17,918 bases of DNA from Fimenecus sp045655645. Lineage in GTDB: Bacteria; Bacillota; Clostridia; Oscillospirales; Acutalibacteraceae. Location of the stretch: assembly GCA_045655645.1 (NCBI GenBank), contig JAZOPS010000002.1, positions 1-17,918 of the forward strand, in the 5' to 3' direction. A program made the position numbers and the translations under genes. The notes below the pieces were generated by a model that worked only from the letters and a program-made list of their open reading frames with translations, was not told the origin of the DNA and did not search any database. Every line of letters starts with the position of its first letter. Within the stretch, counting starts at the first letter, position 1. Of this stretch, positions 1-7,927 are shown piece after piece.

Positions 1-29
1 CTTTTTCTATTGGTAAAGGAGAATGAAAA

Positions 30-1445
30 ATGAATTTCAACGAAATCTTGGTGGCAATTGACGATTTTGTCTGGGGCGTACCACTTATGGTGCTTATTAT
101 GGTAGGTGGACTTTTACTTACCTTCAGAACAAAGCTTGTTCAGATTTTCCATTTGCCGTTGGCACTCAAGTATATGGTGCAGGAAGAAGATGGTGGTGAA
201 GGCGATGTATCTTCATTTGGTGCATTGTGTACTGCACTTTCTGCAACAATCGGTACGGGTAATATTGTCGGTGTTGCAACTGCAATTTGTGCAGGTGGTC
301 CAGGTGCACTTTTCTGGATGCTTGTTGCAGCATTTTTAGGTATGGCAACAAAATATGCTGAAGGACTTCTTGCTGTTAAATATCGTGTCTTTGATGAAGA
401 TGGGCACGCTTTGGGTGGTCCATTCTACTATATCGAAAACGGTATGGGCAAAAAATGGAAATGGTTGGCAAAAGCATTTGCTTTCTTTGGCGTTTGCGCA
501 GGTCTTATGGGCATTGGTACATTCACTCAGGTTAATGGTATTTCATCAGCTGTGCACTCTTTCTTTGATGCAAACAACGCTAATACAGTAAACATCCCAT
601 TTGTTGGTGAATATTCTTGGTCAGTTGTTATTACATCTATTATACTTGCAGTCATTGTTGGGCTTGTGCTTATCGGTGGTATCAAGAGAATTTCAACTGT
701 TGCAACTGTTGTGGTACCATTTATGGCAATCGCATATATTGTTTTTGCTCTTATGCTTATATTCTCAAATCTTGATAAAATTCCAATGGCATTTGAACTC
801 ATTGTAAAAGGCGCATTTAATCCGTCAGCAGTAACTGGTGGTGTTGTGGGAACAATGTTTATTGCAATGCAAAAAGGTGTTGCTCGTGGTATTTTCTCAA
901 ACGAATCAGGTCTTGGTTCTGCTCCAATTGCATCTGCAGCAGCAAAGACAAAAGAGCCTGTAAGACAAGGCCTTGTTACAATGACGGGTACATTCCTTGA
1001 CACAATCGTAATCTGCACAATGACAGGACTTTCAATCATTATTACAGGTGCTTGGAATATAGACGGGCTTGAAGGTGTTGGTGTTACATCTTATGCTTTC
1101 GGTGAAGGAATTCCGTTCTTGCCTGAAAGAGTAACATCATTTATTCTTATGATGTGTCTTGCATTCTTTGCGTTCACAACAATTCTTGGTTGGGACTACT
1201 ATTCAGAAAGTTGTCTTTCATATCTCACAAAAGGCAACAAAAAAGCAATTAAAGTGTTTAGATATCTCTATATTCTCGCAGTTTTTGCAGGACCATATAT
1301 CACAGTTTCAGCAGTATGGACAATCGCAGATATTTTCAACGGTCTTATGGCAATTCCAAATATGATTGCACTCTTTGCCTTGTCAGGTATCGTTGCTAAA
1401 GAAACAAAGAAATTCTTTGAAGAAGGAAAACATAAACAAAAGTAA
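30..1445 (+). CDS. AGCS family sodium:alanine/glycine symporter
   Basis: A 471-residue polytopic membrane protein of the alanine-or-glycine:cation symporter (AGCS, AlsT/DagA-like) family, which imports small neutral amino acids with Na+ (or H+). Visible in the sequence are about ten hydrophobic segments, the family signature around residues 70-100 (SATIGTGNIVGVA followed by a GGPGALFWM stretch), and a second conserved block near 280-330 containing FSNESGLGSAPIASAAA and a following TGTFLDTIV stretch. Length is normal for the family. An AAAGGAGA ribosome binding site at 15-22 supports the ATG at 30. The gene stands alone, with an intrinsic terminator directly after it and an opposing gene beyond. 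The exact substrate cannot be told from sequence; alanine, glycine and glutamine transporters share this fold. Confidence 0.93.
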   Translation: MNFNEILVAIDDFVWGVPLMVLIMVGGLLLTFRTKLVQIFHLPLALKYMVQEEDGGEGDVSSFGALCTALSATIGTGNIVGVATAICAGGPGALFWMLVAAFLGMATKYAEGLLAVKYRVFDEDGHALGGPFYYIENGMGKKWKWLAKAFAFFGVCAGLMGIGTFTQVNGISSAVHSFFDANNANTVNIPFVGEYSWSVVITSIILAVIVGLVLIGGIKRISTVATVVVPFMAIAYIVFALMLIFSNLDKIPMAFELIVKGAFNPSAVTGGVVGTMFIAMQKGVARGIFSNESGLGSAPIASAAAKTKEPVRQGLVTMTGTFLDTIVICTMTGLSIIITGAWNIDGLEGVGVTSYAFGEGIPFLPERVTSFILMMCLAFFAFTTILGWDYYSESCLSYLTKGNKKAIKVFRYLYILAVFAGPYITVSAVWTIADIFNGLMAIPNMIALFALSGIVAKETKKFFEEGKHKQK

Positions 1446-1451
1446 TAAAAT

Positions 1452-1485
1452 AAAGCGTGATAACCAAATCGGCTATCACGCTTTT
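1452..1485 (+). terminator. Intrinsic terminator of the symporter gene
   Basis: An 11-bp perfect stem (AAAGCGTGATA at 1452-1462 pairing with TATCACGCTTT at 1474-1484) with an 11-base loop, ending in a short T stretch. It lies between two convergent genes. In the minus direction the stem is followed by TTTATTTTATT, so it may also stop transcripts of the maturase gene. Confidence 0.85.
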
Positions 1486-1493
1486 ATATTTAA

Positions 1494-2588
1494 CTATTTC
1501 TTCTCATTTATAAATGCTCTGAACAACGGCAGACAAGATGAGAAGAATTTTTTATACGCTTCACAGTAGTCACGGTCGGCTCTGGTGCGTTTGCAACCAC
1601 CGCCACGACAAATAGGGTAATATTTACATTGCTTGCATTTCTCGGGCACATAAAGGCTTTCTTTTAAGAATTCAATTGCTTTATCGCAATGAGCGAGAGT
1701 ATCAAAATTTTCTTTTTCATCATTTACATTACCCAGATACCATTCGTCTGTGCAATAAAAGTCACAAGGATAAACATTGCCATTGCCTTCAACGACAAAT
1801 TGATGCATACAATGCCCACACATACCGCATTGCTCGGTCTTGTTGCCAAGGAAGAGATGCACAAGATTATCAAAATATCGAATGCTTGTGTATTGACCAC
1901 GAACATAGTCTTTCACATAGTAATTAAATCCCTTTATAAGATAATTTGCATATTGCTCGTTAGTCATATAAAGTTCGCTTTCACTTTTGTCATCAAAGGG
2001 ACGAAGACAGGGAATAAACTGTAAATATCTAAATCCTTTACTACGGAAAAATTTATAAATTTCTTCAATATTATCGGCACAATGTCCTGTTAAAACTGTG
2101 AGAATATTGAAATCAACATTATATCTTTTTAGTTTTTCAGCAGTATTCAAAATTCGATAAAAAGTATTTTCTCTTTTTTCGTCAACACGGAATTTATTAT
2201 GCTCAAAACTACCATCAAGGCTTAATCCAACCAAAAATTTATTGTCACGGAAAAACTCACACCATTCATCTGTTACCAAAGTACCATTGGTTTGAATGCT
2301 GAGAAAAATTTGACTGCCTAACTTATTAGCAGATTTAACCTTCTGGACGAAATGTTTGAAATAGGGGAGTCCCGCAATTAAAGGCTCACCACCCTGAAAA
2401 GCAAAAGCTACACTTTCACCATTGGCAAAACGCAAGGCTTTTTCTATTAAATTGTCAGCGGTTTCACTTGTCATAACACCAAAAGAAGAAACTTCACGAA
2501 GTTCGGTGACATTGTGATAGAAACAATATTCACAACGCATATTACAAAGGCTTGATGCGGGTTTAATCATTATTGAAAGTGGTGGCAT
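1494..2588 (-). CDS. Anaerobic sulfatase-maturating enzyme (radical SAM, SPASM)
   Basis: A 364-residue radical-SAM enzyme that would oxidise the active-site Cys of a sulfatase to C-alpha-formylglycine without oxygen, in the cytoplasm. The radical-SAM cluster motif CNMRCEYC lies at residues 15-22, and a GGEP motif at 66-69. The C-terminal SPASM region has many cysteines: 254, 257, 260, 275, 279, 318, 321, 327, 332 and 342. The YPCDFYC stretch holds Asp276, matching the Asp proposed as catalytic base in the Clostridium perfringens enzyme (known family biology). Length is close to that enzyme. Its neighbour, 49 bases upstream on the same strand, is a Cys-type sulfatase, which is the expected substrate. 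Start: ATG with AGGAGA seven bases upstream. Assignment to anSME rather than another SPASM maturase rests on these motifs plus the neighbour. Confidence 0.92.
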   Translation of the reverse strand: MPPLSIMIKPASSLCNMRCEYCFYHNVTELREVSSFGVMTSETADNLIEKALRFANGESVAFAFQGGEPLIAGLPYFKHFVQKVKSANKLGSQIFLSIQTNGTLVTDEWCEFFRDNKFLVGLSLDGSFEHNKFRVDEKRENTFYRILNTAEKLKRYNVDFNILTVLTGHCADNIEEIYKFFRSKGFRYLQFIPCLRPFDDKSESELYMTNEQYANYLIKGFNYYVKDYVRGQYTSIRYFDNLVHLFLGNKTEQCGMCGHCMHQFVVEGNGNVYPCDFYCTDEWYLGNVNDEKENFDTLAHCDKAIEFLKESLYVPEKCKQCKYYPICRGGGCKRTRADRDYCEAYKKFFSSCLPLFRAFINEKK

Positions 2589-2608
2589 AAGGTTCTCCTA
2601 ATTGCAAA

Positions 2609-2628
2609 CCCCACAGGAAACTGTGGGG
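2609..2628 (-). promoter_or_regulatory. Intercistronic hairpin between sulfatase and maturase genes
   Basis: A perfect 8-bp GC-rich stem (CCCCACAG/CTGTGGGG) with a four-base loop, lying ten bases past the sulfatase stop codon and just before the maturase ribosome binding site. In the direction of transcription only TTTGCAATT follows, too few T residues for a strong terminator. It could be a partial terminator or an mRNA stabiliser that lowers maturase expression relative to the sulfatase. The role is inferred. Confidence 0.55.
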
Positions 2629-2637
2629 TAAGATTAA

Positions 2638-4695
2638 TTAAAGATTATTGTAATAATCGTAGTTGATACCACGACGATTCGCTTTGAAGTTATCCATAAC
2701 TTCATCCATTTTCTCGTTCATTTCTTTTGCGATTTCAGGATATGTGCTTGTTCTGTTATAACTTTCGCTAATGTCGTCGTTGAGAATGAAGAGCCAATTC
2801 TTTCTTGTCTTATCGAAGAACGCAGGGTTGTCATTCTGCATCTTACGGAAATACTTGAATGTTACAAACTCATTGTCAAGAAGAACAGGATATTTATAAT
2901 CTTTATATTCTTCACGATTGAGAACATCAGTTGTAGAAACTGTGTATTGAATTGCTTTAAGTTTTTCACGTTTCATGTGAAGAATTGGATGGTCTTCGTT
3001 ATGAATTGCAGTATCTTTTGTAAGAACAGGCATCATTGAAACACCGTCAATTGCTCTGTCAGTTGGGAGATAATTCTTCTGACCATTATTACCTGTAATT
3101 CCGCAAAGGTCAATAAGTGTTGGGAACATATCGGCAAGAACTGAACTCTGGTTTCTTGTTGAACCTGCTTCCCAAAGTCCACCATTATTTGTCCACTTAA
3201 TCATGAATGGAACTTTTTGACCTGCCTCATAAGCTGTGTATTTACCACCGCGAAGTTCACCTGTTGAGCCTTCAAGCGCAGGGCCATTATCACTTGTGAA
3301 TACGATGATTGTATCATCCATAACACCGAGTTCTTCAAGAGTATTGAAGAGTTCACCAAGATAATAGTCAAACTCTGTAACACAGTCAACATAAGTGCCC
3401 ATACCTGTTGTACCGTCAAAGTCGTCACCTGCAAAAACAGGGCCATGTGGCCAAGGAGTAGCATAATATGCAAAGAATGGCTCGTCAGAATTTGTAACTT
3501 TATCTGTAATCCAATCATTGATTTCTTCGTGAATCCATTCGCTGAGCTTGCTTTGGTCTTTTTTGCCTTCAACAAACATTTCGTCAACGCCGTGAACGAT
3601 TTCATATTCACCATTCTCTTCTTGCACATGATAGAATGGTGTCATATCATTAACATGGTGGCTGCCATAGAAATAGTCGAAGCCCTGATTTGTTGGAAGA
3701 TATTCGCCATAGTCACCCAAGTGCCATTTGCCAAATGCACCTGTGTTGTATCCTGCATTTTGGAATACTTCAGCAATAGTGATTTCATCACCAAGCATAC
3801 CGTCGCAGTTGTTACCCATTTCAATAGAGTTGAAAATACGAGTTGATGCAAATGGTGAAAGAGTATCGAATGTAGGATAAATAACATTGTCTGCGTATCC
3901 ACGGAATGGATAACGACCTGTCATAAGGCTGAAACGAGCAGGTGAGCAAACAGAATAGCTTGAATAGAAGTTATCAAAGTTAACGCCATCTTCACCAATG
4001 CTGTCAATGTTTGGTGTTGCAAAGTCGCCACCGTTGATTGAAACATCAGCCCAGCCTAAGTCGTCCATCATAATAAAGAGAACATTAGGCTTGTTTTCTG
4101 TGTTCTTGTCGAGATTGTTAAGATAGTCGTCATGACCTTCCCAAAGTCTATCTACATTTGGTTCTGAACGAAGATTCATTGTGATAACATAGAAAGATGA
4201 AGTTGCAGCAAGAATTAAACTGATAATGCTTGTGATTACAACATGAGCACCTTTTTTCTCGAATTGCTTTTTACCAACAAAGTAAAGAGCAAGAAGTGCA
4301 AGAACGCAAGGAAGAATAATTAAGATATTTCCACCTAATCTTACAAAGAAATTAAAATTATCATTACCTGCTGTTAATGTGTTTTCAAGTGTGCTCCAAC
4401 CGGCTTTACCTGACATAAAAGCACCGAAACCTGCATCGGCACCCCATATTGAGAAATAGAGAACAATTGCAAGACCATTGATTGCATATGTAATAAAATT
4501 CCAGATATAAAGCTTTTTGAAAATAAAAATTCCCAACATCATAAGTGCTACGACAATGCACATAAATGCAACATTGACAACTGCAACAATGTTAAGTCGC
4601 ATAATAAGCAACGCAAGTGCTAAAACAATGCCAATTGCCATAACAATTATAGGGAAAACTTTTTTTGATTTGTCAAAGACAATTCCCTTTTTCAT
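2638..4695 (-). CDS. Membrane-anchored Cys-type (S1 family) sulfatase
   Basis: A 685-residue protein: an N-terminal membrane part with about five hydrophobic segments (near residues 13-32, 36-60, 65-84, 119-140, 151-171) and a C-terminal formylglycine sulfatase domain from about residue 200. The domain has metal-binding DD at 211-212, the active-site motif CSPAR with Cys250 as the residue converted to formylglycine, and the second signature GKWHLGDYG. It should hydrolyse sulfate esters on a substrate outside the membrane, probably sulfated glycans; the exact substrate is unknown. Start: the reading frame is open up to 4770, but the ATG at 4695 has a strong AGGAGGAAG site in front, and a promoter overlaps the longer extension, so 4695 is preferred. 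The five-segment anchor recalls LTA-synthase architecture, but the Cys motif and maturase neighbour argue for a true sulfatase. Confidence 0.9.
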   Translation of the reverse strand: MKKGIVFDKSKKVFPIIVMAIGIVLALALLIMRLNIVAVVNVAFMCIVVALMMLGIFIFKKLYIWNFITYAINGLAIVLYFSIWGADAGFGAFMSGKAGWSTLENTLTAGNDNFNFFVRLGGNILIILPCVLALLALYFVGKKQFEKKGAHVVITSIISLILAATSSFYVITMNLRSEPNVDRLWEGHDDYLNNLDKNTENKPNVLFIMMDDLGWADVSINGGDFATPNIDSIGEDGVNFDNFYSSYSVCSPARFSLMTGRYPFRGYADNVIYPTFDTLSPFASTRIFNSIEMGNNCDGMLGDEITIAEVFQNAGYNTGAFGKWHLGDYGEYLPTNQGFDYFYGSHHVNDMTPFYHVQEENGEYEIVHGVDEMFVEGKKDQSKLSEWIHEEINDWITDKVTNSDEPFFAYYATPWPHGPVFAGDDFDGTTGMGTYVDCVTEFDYYLGELFNTLEELGVMDDTIIVFTSDNGPALEGSTGELRGGKYTAYEAGQKVPFMIKWTNNGGLWEAGSTRNQSSVLADMFPTLIDLCGITGNNGQKNYLPTDRAIDGVSMMPVLTKDTAIHNEDHPILHMKREKLKAIQYTVSTTDVLNREEYKDYKYPVLLDNEFVTFKYFRKMQNDNPAFFDKTRKNWLFILNDDISESYNRTSTYPEIAKEMNEKMDEVMDNFKANRRGINYDYYNNL

Positions 4696-4728
4696 TTTGC
4701 TTCCTCCTTTTAGAAACATAATACATAT

Positions 4729-4757
4729 ATTATATAGCAATTTTTTCAAATCTTCAA
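4729..4757 (-). promoter_or_regulatory. Sigma-A type promoter of sulfatase/maturase operon
   Basis: TTGAAG (4752-4757), a 17-bp spacer, then perfect TATAAT (4729-4734) on the minus strand, about 34 bases before the chosen sulfatase start. It sits between the upstream terminator and the ribosome binding site. Confidence 0.75.
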
Positions 4758-4771
4758 TATAACAATTCAAT

Positions 4772-4803
4772 AAAAAAAGGCAGTCTTTTTTTGCAGACTG
4801 CCT
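4772..4803 (-). terminator. Intrinsic terminator of carboxypeptidase/acyltransferase operon
   Basis: A 9-bp stem (AGGCAGTCT/AGACTGCCT) followed on the minus strand by seven T residues, starting seven bases after the acyltransferase stop. It separates this operon from the sulfatase operon. Confidence 0.9.
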
Positions 4804-4809
4804 AATTTT

Positions 4810-5547
4810 TTACTCAGTATAATTTTTAGCGAAGTTCAAAATCATTTCATAAACTTTTTCATTGAGAGTGTTAACATCGTTTCTTGTCATACCCTCGGTA
4901 TTTATAGGGTCAAGAATATTTACCGAAACATTTGTGCCTTTACCAATTTGATGACCGTTGCCCTCAAACAGACGATGCACATTGTGAAGATAAATAGGTA
5001 CAATTGTAACACCTGTTTTCTTTGCAATTTTAAATGCACCGTTTTTAAATGGTTCAGGTATATTTGAGAAAGTTCTTCTTCCCTCGGGGAAAATCGCCAT
5101 TGAATATCCGTTATTAATATTTTCAGCGGTTTTGTTGATTGCTTCAACAGACTGTCTCATATCAGCAACATCAATTGACACACAGTTGAAATGTCTAAAC
5201 AGCTGTTTAATAAACGGCATATTAGCCATTGTTTTTCTAACAACAAATCCAAAAGGATAATCTCTTAATGCATATAAAAGTATGGGAATATCAGCATAAC
5301 TTTGATGGTTTGGAACAAAAAGCACAGGTCTGTCAGTTGGAATTTTCTCAAGTCCATTTACTTTTAAATTGCATTCTGCAACTTTAATGCAATATTCTGA
5401 CCAACCTTGAACAGTTTTAGTAGCCAACAAGAAATCTTCATGATGTTTTCCGGATTCTTCCAATTTCTCCATTTTTTTAATAGCAGGGTGTACCTTTGTT
5501 AAACCGTAGAAAATTACTTTAATCCAAAGTTTTGTAGTTTCTGTCAT
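4810..5547 (-). CDS. plsC: 1-acyl-sn-glycerol-3-phosphate acyltransferase (PlsC family)
   Basis: A 245-residue lysophospholipid acyltransferase, which transfers an acyl chain to the sn-2 position of lysophosphatidate at the cytoplasmic membrane to make phosphatidate. Acyltransferase block I is NHQSYAD (catalytic His81 and Asp86), block III is FPEGRR at 153-158, and block IV is the VPIYLHN stretch near 183-189. Length is normal for the family. It starts 23 bases after the stop of the carboxypeptidase gene and shares that operon, so both serve the envelope. The ribosome binding site is weak (AGAGTG), which suggests translation partly coupled to the upstream gene. A homologous acyltransferase using another acceptor is possible. 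Confidence 0.9.
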   Translation of the reverse strand: MTETTKLWIKVIFYGLTKVHPAIKKMEKLEESGKHHEDFLLATKTVQGWSEYCIKVAECNLKVNGLEKIPTDRPVLFVPNHQSYADIPILLYALRDYPFGFVVRKTMANMPFIKQLFRHFNCVSIDVADMRQSVEAINKTAENINNGYSMAIFPEGRRTFSNIPEPFKNGAFKIAKKTGVTIVPIYLHNVHRLFEGNGHQIGKGTNVSVNILDPINTEGMTRNDVNTLNEKVYEMILNFAKNYTE

Positions 5548-5570
5548 AATTTCACTCTTTTTTCTAAAAA

Positions 5571-6476
5571 TTAAGATTCTAAATACTCAATATATTCTTC
5601 AAGACAAAGCCCAAGTTGATTCATTTTCTTTGCATGCTCAACTCCTACATATCTATAATGCCAAGGCTCATAAATAATTTCTGTTATCTTGGTTTTGTCT
5701 TTTGGATAACGAAGAACAAATCCATAATTCTCTGCGTTTTCCATAAGCCACTTGAAATGTGGTGTTTTTGCAAAGTTCTCTGTAAGGTCAGTGCTTCCTT
5801 TTGCAAGAATATCTATTGCTAAACCAACATTATGTTCACTTGTTCCGGGATATGCTATTTCTGTGTTGGTTCTTGATATCGCTTCTTCACGAGAAAAACC
5901 AACATCAATGAAGCTGTTTACATAGTTATTGAAGTTTCTGTTTTGTCTTACAATGCTGCGATAACCTGAATAAAAGTTTAATGGTACGCCAGCTTCTTCT
6001 GCTGCCTTGAACATTGCTTTGAGTGGCTCATAAGCACTTCTGTCAATAGCTTGAATGCTAAAGTCTGACTTGTTCAAAATCGCATTATCAACTGCTTGTC
6101 CATTTGACCAATAAACCAAATCCCAAACATAATTTTCAGGTAACTCATTATAGTTATTCAATAACATCAAGAGCTTTCCGTGCTTATTAATGTCTGTTGG
6201 GACAGCTTTTGGTGCGCGATATTTTGCATATTGATAAAATGAATTTGTAACAGGCTTTGTTGTGCTTGTAGTAGTTGTTTTAGTGGTTGCTGTTGAGCTT
6301 GGACTTGTAGTTGTTGTCGTTGTAGTTGTAGTAGTTGTTGTCGTTGTCGTTGTAGTTGTGGTAGAAGATTCTTTTTCGTCAACTCTATTTGTCAACTGAC
6401 TAACACAAATTACAATAAGTACAATACAAATTACAGCAATAAATATAATTTGGGAAAATTTAAATTTAATATCCAT
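5571..6476 (-). CDS. Membrane-anchored M15B carboxypeptidase (LdcB/VanY-like) with poly-Thr stalk
   Basis: A 301-residue peptidoglycan peptidase that would trim the terminal D-Ala (DD- or LD-carboxypeptidase) from stem peptides outside the cell. A single hydrophobic anchor spans about 8-26. A Thr/Ser-rich stalk follows at about 37-78, including 19 consecutive Thr at 39-57. The catalytic domain carries SGYRS at 170-174, the zinc motif SEHNVGLAID (His215, Asp222) and EPWH (Glu270, His273). All M15B zinc ligands are therefore present. The GGAG site nine bases before the ATG supports the start. It is first in an operon with the acyltransferase. The choice between DD and LD specificity cannot be made from sequence alone. 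Confidence 0.9.
   Translation of the reverse strand: MDIKFKFSQIIFIAVICIVLIVICVSQLTNRVDEKESSTTTTTTTTTTTTTTTTTTTSPSSTATTKTTTTSTTKPVTNSFYQYAKYRAPKAVPTDINKHGKLLMLLNNYNELPENYVWDLVYWSNGQAVDNAILNKSDFSIQAIDRSAYEPLKAMFKAAEEAGVPLNFYSGYRSIVRQNRNFNNYVNSFIDVGFSREEAISRTNTEIAYPGTSEHNVGLAIDILAKGSTDLTENFAKTPHFKWLMENAENYGFVLRYPKDKTKITEIIYEPWHYRYVGVEHAKKMNQLGLCLEEYIEYLES
6306..6362 (-). repeat. Thr-encoding triplet repeat (19 codons)
   Basis: Nineteen consecutive ACN codons in the carboxypeptidase stalk, using a mix of ACA, ACT, ACG and ACC. The mixed codons show that selection acts on the Thr tract itself, though the near-repeats could still change length by slippage. Thr stalks of this type are often wall-spanning and O-glycosylated; that is inference here. 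Confidence 0.8.
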
Positions 6477-6501
6477 AATATCACACTCCGTATAATATTA
6501 T

Positions 6502-6530
6502 ATTATACAGAAATAATTGACAATTTTCAA
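6502..6530 (-). promoter_or_regulatory. Sigma-A type promoter of carboxypeptidase/acyltransferase operon
   Basis: TTGAAA (6525-6530), 17-bp spacer, TATAAT (6502-6507) on the minus strand, about 25 bases before the start codon. The -10 region overlaps an AT palindrome (TATAATATTATATTATA). Confidence 0.75.
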
Positions 6531-6610
6531 CACTTGTCATAAGAAAGATAAAAATATTAACAAATATTTAACAAAAAGAGCAAATAAGGTTTAATAATTC
6601 AATATTTATC

Positions 6611-6639
6611 TTGACTTTTTTACAAATTTATTGTAAATT
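6611..6639 (+). promoter_or_regulatory. Sigma-A type promoter of the 334-residue anchored protein
   Basis: TTGACT (6611-6616), a 17-bp spacer and TAAATT (6634-6639), 40 bases before the start codon. The -10 is one mismatch from consensus. Confidence 0.6.
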
Positions 6640-6679
6640 TATAGGGTAAAGGTTTAATATCGGAAAGGGGTACCCTAAC

Positions 6680-7684
6680 ATGGCTAAAAAAGTTATTACA
6701 CCAGAAGAATATAAAGCAAAGCAGGCTAAAAAAGCTGTTAAAAGAAAGAAGTTTTTTGAGTTATTCTTAAAGACTCTTGCTTTGTGTCTTGCAATGGCGT
6801 TGGTTTACAGTGCAACAACAATTGCTTACACAAGAATTGAAATGCTCAACCCTAGTGAAGTGACTGATGCTAATGGTGACTTGAAAGATGGATTTGAAGA
6901 CACAGATTATGATAATTCAGGTTCAACAGGTAACCAAGGCACAACTGATTCAGGCAATTCAGGTTCAACAGGCAACACACCAAATAATAATGGTAATAAT
7001 AACAATAGCAACAATAACAGCAACAACAGCAACAGCAACAATAACACTCCAGCAACACCTAATAGTGGCGTATCTGCTGCTGACCAAGAAGTTCTTGATA
7101 TGTTCAAGAAGGGCGTTGCTGCTGCTAGAACAAACTCATCTTCAGTTATCCGTGTAAAAGACGGTGCTATCAACTATAAGAATCATGTTAAAGCAGGTGG
7201 ACTTTCAGACGTAGCAACTTCTCTTATGGGTATGTTCATGGCTGAAAACAGAGATGCTATTGAAGCTAAGAACGAAGAATGGGATAAGACAAAGCTTCCT
7301 GACCCAAGTGCTCTTACACTTAATGGTATTCAAAAGATTACACGCGAAGACAAAGGCGACACTTATGTGATTACAGTTGTTGCTAAGAATGAAACAAATC
7401 CAAAAATAGGTGCTGATGGTGTTGGTTCAGTTGCAGGTGTTATTGAAGAAAGCCAGATTACAGGCGCTATCGGTTCAGTTCCTGGTCTTCAACTCAGCAA
7501 CATTAACATTGCTTATGAAAATGTAACAGCAGTTGCTACAATTGACAAGGCAACAGGTAACTGTATCGCACTTGACCTTGATGCTCCTTGTATTCTTGGT
7601 CTTGATGCAAAGCTTTTAGTTGCTTCAATTGATGGTGCAGAAGTTGGTATTGAAGTTATCACAGAATATAAGATTTCTTACTAA
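6680..7684 (+). CDS. Anchored extracellular protein of unknown function with Asn/Ser/Gly-rich linker
   Basis: I do not recognise this 334-residue protein. Its N-terminus is short and Lys-rich (cytoplasmic), followed by one hydrophobic segment (about 25-50), an acidic then Asn/Ser/Gly-rich linker (about 60-130), and a globular C-terminal domain (about 131-334) with alternating hydrophobic residues typical of beta structure. The segment is more likely an uncleaved anchor than a cleaved signal peptide, because no clear cleavage site follows. The ATG has a GGAAAGGGG site upstream, and the gene has its own promoter and terminator. It is divergent from the stalked carboxypeptidase; both carry anchor plus low-complexity linker plus domain, suggesting that both reach into the cell wall. 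Confidence 0.8.
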   Translation: MAKKVITPEEYKAKQAKKAVKRKKFFELFLKTLALCLAMALVYSATTIAYTRIEMLNPSEVTDANGDLKDGFEDTDYDNSGSTGNQGTTDSGNSGSTGNTPNNNGNNNNSNNNSNNSNSNNNTPATPNSGVSAADQEVLDMFKKGVAAARTNSSSVIRVKDGAINYKNHVKAGGLSDVATSLMGMFMAENRDAIEAKNEEWDKTKLPDPSALTLNGIQKITREDKGDTYVITVVAKNETNPKIGADGVGSVAGVIEESQITGAIGSVPGLQLSNINIAYENVTAVATIDKATGNCIALDLDAPCILGLDAKLLVASIDGAEVGIEVITEYKISY

Positions 7685-7701
7685 TTAAAAACTTTAAAAA
7701 T

Positions 7702-7739
7702 AAAGGACTTAACTCATTGAGTTAGGTCCTTTTTATTTT
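7702..7739 (+). terminator. Intrinsic terminator of the 334-residue protein gene
   Basis: A 14-bp stem with one G-T wobble (AAAGGACTTAACTC at 7702-7715 pairing with 7719-7732) and a three-base loop, followed by a T-rich tail. Confidence 0.9.
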
Positions 7740-7810
7740 GTTCAACAAATTTGAATTTGTCTAACTGTTTTTAATTTTTATATCTCGTTAAAATCGACCA
7801 TCAAACAATG

Positions 7811-7837
7811 TAGGGGTCATTCACGAATGACCCGTTC
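7811..7837. repeat. Intergenic hairpin element (REP-like, TAGGGG type)
   Basis: A perfect 9-bp inverted repeat GGGTCATTC/GAATGACCC with a two-base centre, preceded by GTA and one extra G to give GTAGGGG. It shares the GTAGGGG head and hairpin form with the element at 11515-11535. It has no T tail and lies well past the spoVT stop, so it is read as a short interspersed element rather than a terminator. Confidence 0.5.
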
Positions 7838-7898
7838 CAAAGTTTCTGCAGTAGTTACATCTATAATCGCAACGCAGTTCCAACACTTTGCACTTTGC

Positions 7899-7927
7899 GT
7901 TTACAAACCCCAATTTGTAAACTTTTT
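7899..7927. terminator. Hairpin overlapping the end of spoVT
   Basis: A 9-bp stem GTTTACAAA/TTTGTAAAC with loop CCCCAA, directly beyond the spoVT stop. The T run is on the plus-strand side, so it looks like a terminator for plus-strand transcription. For spoVT it may protect the mRNA 3' end. The stem is AT-rich and the function is uncertain. Confidence 0.4.

Noticed and set aside
527..1039. 170-codon open frame on the minus strand within the symporter gene
   Set aside because: It lies wholly inside a strongly supported membrane-protein gene on the other strand and has no recognisable domain; it is a frame shadow.
3445..3846. 133-codon open frame on the plus strand within the sulfatase gene
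   Set aside because: It is opposite the conserved sulfatase domain, and its hydrophobic composition mirrors that coding sequence. No ribosome binding site or family match was seen.
4516..4695. Lipoteichoic acid synthase identity for the sulfatase, based on its five-segment anchor
   Set aside because: LTA synthases use Thr as nucleophile. This protein has CSPAR and the GKWHLG signature, and a maturase gene next to it.
4696..4770. Longer N-terminus for the sulfatase starting at 4770
   Set aside because: The extension contains the TTGAAG/TATAAT promoter and the AGGAGGAAG ribosome binding site of the ATG at 4695, so it is not likely to be translated.
6907..7173. Poly-Leu open frame on the minus strand
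   Set aside because: The Leu run is the complement of the Asn/Ser-rich linker codons of the real plus-strand gene.
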